DNA of 5,052 nucleotides from Methanobacteriota archaeon (GTDB taxonomy: Archaea; Thermoplasmatota; Poseidoniia; Poseidoniales; Poseidoniaceae). The translations under genes and the position numbers were made by a program. The notes under the pieces were generated by a model. That model searched no databases, was not told where the DNA came from, and saw only the letters and a list, made by a program, of their open reading frames with translations. The stretch is taken from NCBI GenBank assembly GCA_002714305.1, contig PAWY01000023.1, positions 1 through 5,052 on the forward strand. Reading direction: 5' to 3'. Below, piece after piece: positions 1 to 2,775 of the stretch; the stretch's first letter is position 1; each line of letters starts with the position of its first letter.

Positions 1-1352
1 TTCCAGAAATCGCCGATGAAATTCACTTCGTCGGACCCGTCTGGGCAGTCCGCCTCACCGTCGTTCACCCGCTCAAACGACACGATTGCACCGTCGTCGC
101 ACGTGAAGGTCGTCCCGTCCGTCTGCATCATCGGTTCATCGCTGCCGTCGCCGCAATCGTCCACGCCGTTGTTGACGGCAGTGTTCTTCACGACCTCGCC
201 GTTTGCGCAGGTGTATTGATGATAGATTAGGTCTCCACTGTTCCTGTTTGGACCCTGTACCAAATCGTGGTCATCGTGGTCATCGTGGTCGTCATGGTCG
301 TCGTGGTCGTCATCCTCGTCCTCCATCCAATAGTGGCCTGCATCCTCGCATTCCTCCTGGGTCGCTGCGTAGACTTCGTGGGTTTCAAAATTGTAGCACC
401 TCTCCTCTTCGTGTTCGTCCTCATTGCTGTGGACAACTTCGTAGTAGTGGTCTTCGTTCGACAGGCAGTACCAATGGACACCGTCGGTTTCACAGTGAGC
501 AATGCCCTGGGTGTCGGCATGAATGTCTTCATAGACACTGCTCACCAGATACCGCTGAGCGGTCGTTTGATAACCGTCATCACCGATAAGTTCGACTTGA
601 ATGAACCCGTTGTCGATTGAGGTGTACGTGGCTCTTCCCATTTCTTCGCCATACTGAATCAAGGCATAGGTGATGCTGGTGAAATTGTTTGGAATGTCAT
701 CCACCATGATGATTTGTAGTTGGGAATTGGAGTAATAGAAGCCCGGGTCTGGCATCATTACTTCATACTTTGAGAGCCCCATCATGGCTTCATGAACGGC
801 TTCCTCGGCATCCTCAAGGGCGAAGCATGTCCCATCGTCCAGTTGGGCATCCTCGTTGTGGTTGAATGCAGCAGCATCGGTGCAACCCCTGAGACCTTCC
901 CATTTTTCAGGGTCTTGCGGGGCAAAATCGTCTTCATTTAGAACGCCATCTCCGTCCATGTCATCGTCCAAGGAGTCGCAAATACCGTCGTTGTCCATGT
1001 CAGACGGCGTGCTTGTTTCGTCGAGAGGGTTCGTCCCGCACAACATCTCGTCATTGTCGGAGAACTCATCGTTGTCATCGTCGACATCCTGAACATCGCA
1101 GAAGTAGTCGCCATCGGTATCGAGCGGAACATCGGTGGCATCGAGCGGGTCGCTCATGCAGTTCAATTCGTCGAGATCTTTCCATTGATCGTTGTCATCG
1201 TCGCTGTCGTAGACGTCGAGTAAACCATCGCCGTCGGTGTCTGGGCCGAGGTAGGTATTTTCTTCAGGACTTTCTTCATCGTTTCCGCCGAATCCCAAAC
1301 ATCCAGAAAATACGAGGAGCATAACCATTGAGACCGCGAGGCTTTTCTTCAT
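1..1352 (-). CDS. Secreted Asp/His-rich lipoprotein with LDLa-like motifs (3' end off the window)
   Basis: The minus-strand frame is open from ATG at 1352 to the left edge: 450 codons with no stop, so the C-terminus is missing. Residues 1-18 form a lipoprotein-type signal (Lys2-Lys3, hydrophobic core, VFSGC lipobox, Cys18), so the protein should be anchored outside the cytoplasmic membrane. Residues 38-142 carry Asp-rich DxDxDG repeats with a roughly 40-residue period (DDDND at 51-55 and 91-95), resembling thrombospondin type-3 / calcium-binding repeats. Residues 156-176 match the GCTD...N...DDGTC motif common in secreted marine proteins. Residues 178-285 are an unrecognised domain. Residues 286-362 are rich in His, Cys and acid, ending in five HDD units (His350, 353, 356, 359, 362). 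Residues about 380-440 hold two LDLa-like motifs ending DCGDGSDE and DCPDGSDE. A TATA box lies 24-29 bp upstream with no clear ribosome site, favouring this start and a leaderless mRNA. An extracellular binding or adhesion role is inferred; the ligand is unknown. Confidence 0.88.
   Translation of the reverse strand, partial: MKKSLAVSMVMLLVFSGCLGFGGNDEESPEENTYLGPDTDGDGLLDVYDSDDDNDQWKDLDELNCMSDPLDATDVPLDTDGDYFCDVQDVDDDNDEFSDNDEMLCGTNPLDETSTPSDMDNDGICDSLDDDMDGDGVLNEDDFAPQDPEKWEGLRGCTDAAAFNHNEDAQLDDGTCFALEDAEEAVHEAMMGLSKYEVMMPDPGFYYSNSQLQIIMVDDIPNNFTSITYALIQYGEEMGRATYTSIDNGFIQVELIGDDGYQTTAQRYLVSSVYEDIHADTQGIAHCETDGVHWYCLSNEDHYYEVVHSNEDEHEEERCYNFETHEVYAATQEECEDAGHYWMEDEDDDHDDHDDHDDHDDHDLVQGPNRNSGDLIYHQYTCANGEVVKNTAVNNGVDDCGDGSDEPMMQTDGTTFTCDDGAIVSFERVNDGEADCPDGSDEVNFIGDFW
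264..308. repeat. Five tandem 9-bp units encoding Asp-His-Asp repeats
   Basis: On the plus strand three exact copies of ATCGTGGTC (264-290) are followed by two variants (291-299 and 300-308). The period is a multiple of three, so each unit adds one His-Asp-Asp to the minus-strand lipoprotein and the frame is kept. The last two units differ at silent positions (CAT/CAC, GAC/GAT), so the array is partly diverged at the DNA level while the protein repeat is perfect. Copy number could vary between strains by slippage. The resulting His every third residue within Asp is a plausible divalent-metal ligand cluster. Confidence 0.9.
962..1202 (-). repeat. Asp-rich 40-residue repeats within the lipoprotein gene
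   Basis: Two successive units starting at residues 51 and 91 share the pattern DDDND, about seven residues, DE, L, then a Cys, then a D/N-P-L-D motif (NPLD or DPLD), then a D-x-D-x-D stretch. The DNA keeps near-identical 16-bp blocks at 1068-1083 and 1188-1203, exactly 120 bp apart. A degenerate third start follows at residues 129-136. Such repeats in other proteins bind calcium through the Asp side chains. The one Cys in the middle of each unit (residues 65 and 105) and one in each D-x-D-x-D stretch (85 and 125) suggest disulphide bridging between units. Confidence 0.7.
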
Positions 1353-1364
1353 GAAGTTATGAAT

Positions 1365-1371
1365 AAAAAAA
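1365..1371 (-). terminator. Oligo-T tract, possible terminator of the upstream tRNA transcript
   Basis: Seven consecutive T on the minus strand follow the tRNA-Leu genes and the orphan tRNA fragment. Archaeal RNA polymerase terminates at oligo-T runs, so read-through from the tRNAs could stop here. The run lies inside the promoter of the lipoprotein gene, so it may instead be spacer sequence. No stable hairpin sits immediately before it. Confidence 0.3.
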
Positions 1372-1373
1372 CG

Positions 1374-1383
1374 GGTATAAACA
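1374..1383 (-). promoter_or_regulatory. TATA box (box A) of the lipoprotein gene
   Basis: The minus strand reads TTTATACCC here, with TTTATA at 1381-1376. Its centre is 26 bp upstream of the ATG at 1352, the distance at which archaeal transcription would begin on or next to the start codon. This supports a leaderless transcript. The T-tract at 1371-1365 lies between this box and the ATG. Confidence 0.6.
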
Positions 1384-1426
1384 TGTCCCCGGCGCGCCAT
1401 CAGGTTGAGTATTGAGACGGGACTGT

Positions 1427-1453
1427 CGTGGTGCGGGGAGCAGGATTCGAACC
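1427..1453 (-). repeat. Orphan copy of a tRNA-Leu 3' end (T-loop, acceptor strand and CCA)
   Basis: These 27 bp are identical to 1494-1520, the 3' end of the tRNA-Leu(CAG) gene plus the encoded CCA and two flanking bases. The copy is in the same orientation and 67 bp downstream of the original. It contains the T-loop TTCGAAT, the 3' half of the T-stem, the acceptor 3' strand, discriminator A and CCA. Identity stops two bases into the 5' half of the T-stem, and the sequence beyond (GGTGG instead of GCAGG) cannot pair, so this is not a working tRNA. It may be a partial duplication or a scar of an attachment site, since tRNA 3' ends are classic integrase targets. Confidence 0.85.
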
Positions 1454-1473
1454 ACCAATGACTGGCGTCAACG

Positions 1474-1493
1474 AGGTTCAAACCCTTTGAAAC
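1474..1493 (-). other. Inverted repeat directly after tRNA-Leu(CAG)
   Basis: The minus strand forms GGTTTCAAA-GGG-TTTGAACC, an eight-pair stem with one bulged T and a three-base loop, starting just after the CCA and two further bases of the tRNA gene. It could be a 3' processing or pausing structure for the tRNA precursor. No T-tract follows, so a bacterial-type terminator is unlikely. It lies within the non-tRNA spacer between the tRNA and its 27-bp orphan repeat. Confidence 0.4.
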
Positions 1494-1495
1494 CG

Positions 1496-1582
1496 TGGTG
1501 CGGGGAGCAGGATTCGAACCTGCGAACCGATAAGGACTGCGACCTGAACGCAGCGCCGTTGACCAAGCTGGGCGATCCCCGC
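1496..1582 (-). tRNA. tRNA-Leu(CAG), with encoded CCA
   Basis: The minus strand folds as a class II tRNA. It has a 7-bp acceptor stem (GCGGGGA with TCCCCGC), a D-arm starting GCCCAGCTTGG, and anticodon stem CTGCG/CGCAG with loop TTCAGGT. The anticodon is CAG, at plus-strand 1544-1546. A 13-base variable arm and T-arm GCAGG-TTCGAAT-CCTGC follow. The mature body is 84 bases (1582 to 1499) with discriminator A, followed by a genomically encoded CCA at 1498-1496. The long variable arm and anticodon assign leucine, decoding CUG. The gene lies 74 bp downstream of the tRNA-Leu(TAG) gene and could share its transcript. No intron is present. Confidence 0.95.
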
Positions 1583-1607
1583 AGCGATTTGGCCTTCCGT
1601 TTCCCCT

Positions 1608-1632
1608 TTATCAAATCCGCCAAACATAAAAC
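1608..1632 (-). promoter_or_regulatory. A/T-rich stretch between the tRNA genes, possible promoter of tRNA-Leu(CAG)
   Basis: On the minus strand this stretch holds TTTTATGTTT (about 50 bp upstream of the tRNA) and TTTGATAAAG (about 26-35 bp upstream). The second is at the right distance for an archaeal TATA box driving the CAG tRNA. The first, T-rich and about 25 bp past the TAG tRNA, might terminate that transcript. Both calls rest only on composition and spacing. Confidence 0.3.
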
Positions 1633-1656
1633 GAGGTAACCGTGGCACTGAAGGGA

Positions 1657-1740
1657 TGCGGGGGGCAGGATTCGAACCTGCGAACCGATAAGGAATGGGA
1701 CCTAAACCCACCGCCGTTGACCAAGCTGGGCGACCCCCGC
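1657..1740 (-). tRNA. tRNA-Leu(TAG)
   Basis: The minus strand folds as an 84-base class II tRNA. It has acceptor stem GCGGGGG/CCCCCGC, anticodon stem GTGGG/CCCAT (one G-U pair), and loop TTTAGGT with anticodon TAG at plus-strand 1702-1704. The same 13-base variable arm and T-arm occur as in the CAG gene. The D-arm, variable arm and T-arm are identical between the two genes; they differ only in the anticodon arm and in one compensated acceptor pair, so they are recent paralogues. Discriminator A is followed by TCC, so unlike its neighbour this gene does not encode CCA and relies on CCA-adding enzyme. It starts 52 bp after the copper-chaperone stop codon. Confidence 0.95.
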
Positions 1741-1792
1741 GCAAATCAACGGCGGGGAAAGGTAGATTTCAATCCGCCGATGCCGTGCAGGT

Positions 1793-2005
1793 TCAAGCCC
1801 GCACGTCAAAACCCGTGCCAGCCACCACGGCCAGCAATTCTTCGGTTGAGATGGAGGCGTCGGTAATGACAATTCCAGAATTTGTTTCGTGGGAAATCAA
1901 GGCCTGCAGAACACCGGGGGTGGCGTTCAGAGCATTTTTGACACGCCCAGAGCAACATCCGCACGTCATTCCGTCAATGCTGAGTGTGTGGGTCTTTTCT
2001 GCCAT
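1793..2005 (-). CDS. copZ: CopZ-like copper chaperone (single HMA domain)
   Basis: This 70-residue protein is one heavy-metal-associated (HMA) domain, the usual length for free-standing CopZ/Atx1-type chaperones that hold Cu(I) between two Cys and pass it to a copper ATPase. The beta1 strand HTLSIDG leads into the metal loop GMTCGCC (residues 12-18). Cys15 and Cys18 are the canonical CxxC pair and Cys17 is an extra thiol inside it. The end of the domain reads AVVAGTGFDV, as expected for the last helix and strand. No signal peptide or membrane segment is seen, so it is cytosolic. ATG at 2005 has a TATA-like box 25 bp upstream and no clear ribosome site. Its likely partner is the CopA ATPase encoded on the same strand 771 bp upstream, across an oppositely oriented gene. 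Copper is inferred from that neighbour; the fold alone would also allow another soft metal. Confidence 0.88.
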   Translation of the reverse strand: MAEKTHTLSIDGMTCGCCSGRVKNALNATPGVLQALISHETNSGIVITDASISTEELLAVVAGTGFDVRA

Positions 2006-2026
2006 GAGATTTCCAGTCTCTCTGCC

Positions 2027-2034
2027 TATCTAAG
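2027..2034 (-). promoter_or_regulatory. TATA-like box of the copper chaperone gene
   Basis: The minus strand reads CTTAGATA here, centred about 25 bp upstream of the ATG at 2005. The match to the archaeal consensus TTTATATA is imperfect, but the position is what a leaderless transcript requires and no better candidate lies within 50 bp. Confidence 0.45.
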
Positions 2035-2046
2035 TTCTTGGGTGGA

Positions 2047-2098
2047 AGGGTTGTTTGTGCCGGCTCTTTCCTGTCGTTCAACCCTGTGGATGCACAAA
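2047..2098. promoter_or_regulatory. Two interleaved 7-bp inverted repeats in the divergent promoter region
   Basis: AGGGTTG (2047-2053) is complementary to CAACCCT (2079-2085). The directly adjoining TTTGTGC (2054-2060) is complementary to GCACAAA (2092-2098). The arms are in A-B-A'-B' order, the topology of an H-type pseudoknot if transcribed, or of overlapping operator half-sites if acting as DNA. They lie 42-93 bp upstream of the chaperone start and 78-129 bp upstream of the plus-strand gene start, where a regulator of either gene could bind. Function is unproven and chance cannot be excluded. Confidence 0.35.
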
Positions 2099-2142
2099 AA
2101 ACTCCTCTTTTTGGCCATTTTAGTGGGATATTGTCGGTTATG

Positions 2143-2150
2143 TTTTTATT
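2143..2150 (+). promoter_or_regulatory. TATA-like box of the plus-strand gene
   Basis: TTTTTATT is centred about 29 bp upstream of ATG 2176, in the range for archaeal box A with transcription starting at or next to the start codon. This is one reason for choosing 2176 rather than the in-frame ATG codons at 2038 (upstream of the box) or 2215 (about 68 bp away). Confidence 0.45.
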
Positions 2151-2175
2151 GGCTGCGCCGAGGAAGACCGTCCAT

Positions 2176-2772
2176 ATGAACCAGCCCAGAGGGCAGAAAA
2201 CCTTCGGTACCAGCATGTCGTTTGACCTCGACCTTCCGGAGACAAAAAAAGTCCGGAAAAAGAAGGAAAAGGATGCTTCGCTGCAACCCACTGACCCACC
2301 CGGTTCCGGTGATGTGGACTGCCCGGGATGTGGCCATACCATCTCGAAAGATGCATGGCATCAAGCTCTGGTTGGCTTTGTTTCTGGTGCTCGTTCCTAC
2401 GCCATGGGTGAATCCGTTCGAGGGGACGTTGTTCAGACCCTGCGAAACACGGTCTCCAACATGGAACTTCCTCAGCCAAGGGATGTATGGGAGTTGAGCG
2501 TTCTCTCCCGGTTAACCAGCGAATTTGACCTTCTTATGCAGGAGGGTATCGAGCAGGCATTTGTTGACATGGGCGAACTTTACACGCGAGAGGAGGTTGA
2601 AGCCTACGGAGCACGGGTTCAAGCCGAGGCCTTTGCCCAAGCAGAACAACAACTTGCCGCAGAGATTGAGGCGGAACTCCGGGCTGGGCTTGAACATCAA
2701 TTGCGTCGAGAAATTGAACAGGAACTTTGGAAGCAATTCGATGAGGAACTCGCTCGCCGCGCTCAAGATTGA
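2176..2772 (+). CDS. Unrecognised protein with one CPGCG motif and a Glu/Ala-rich helical tail
   Basis: From ATG 2176 the protein has 198 residues; I do not recognise its family. A short charged N-terminus with a Lys-rich patch (KKVRKKKEKD, about residues 24-33) leads to DCPGCGHTI (about residues 48-56), half of a zinc-ribbon-like site. No second CxxC is present, so any zinc site would need other ligands (His54 or His62 nearby) or a dimer. From about residue 135 to the end the sequence is Glu/Ala/Gln-rich with regular hydrophobic spacing (EAELRAGLEHQLRREIEQEL), predicted helical and possibly coiled-coil. No signal peptide or membrane segment is seen. The frame also allows starts at 2038 and 2215; 2176 is preferred because of the TATA-like box before it, with 2215 a fair alternative. 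It converges on copA, the stop codons being separated by 3 bp. A role in copper handling is not indicated by sequence. Confidence 0.75.
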   Translation: MNQPRGQKTFGTSMSFDLDLPETKKVRKKKEKDASLQPTDPPGSGDVDCPGCGHTISKDAWHQALVGFVSGARSYAMGESVRGDVVQTLRNTVSNMELPQPRDVWELSVLSRLTSEFDLLMQEGIEQAFVDMGELYTREEVEAYGARVQAEAFAQAEQQLAAEIEAELRAGLEHQLRREIEQELWKQFDEELARRAQD

Positions 2773-2775
2773 GCG

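Noticed and set aside
264..308. Tandem 9-bp units considered as a CRISPR-like or regulatory repeat array
   Set aside because: There are no spacers, the units are head-to-tail and in frame inside a coding sequence, so they are a coding microsatellite.
267..620. Plus-strand open frame with a long Val/Ile-rich translation that looks like a membrane protein
   Set aside because: It is the complement of the Asp/His-rich lipoprotein: GAC/GAT and CAC codons read backwards give GTC, ATC and GTG. The minus-strand frame has a signal peptide, recognisable motifs and a promoter.
1751..1778. GGCGG/CCGCC inverted repeat between the chaperone and tRNA-Leu(TAG) as a terminator
   Set aside because: The stem is only five pairs with an 18-base loop and is not followed by a T-tract, so it is too weak to call.
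1412..1866. Short plus- and minus-strand open frames across the tRNA genes
   Set aside because: Their translations repeat tRNA-derived peptides (such as QDSNLRTDK) because they read through the T-arm and anticodon arm of the tRNA-Leu genes; these are structural RNA genes.
2038..2175. N-terminal extension of the plus-strand gene from ATG 2038
   Set aside because: The extension would cover the divergent promoter region, including the TATA-like box at 2143-2150 and the interleaved inverted repeats, and it gives a peptide unlike the charged body of the protein. A start at 2176 fits the promoter spacing better.
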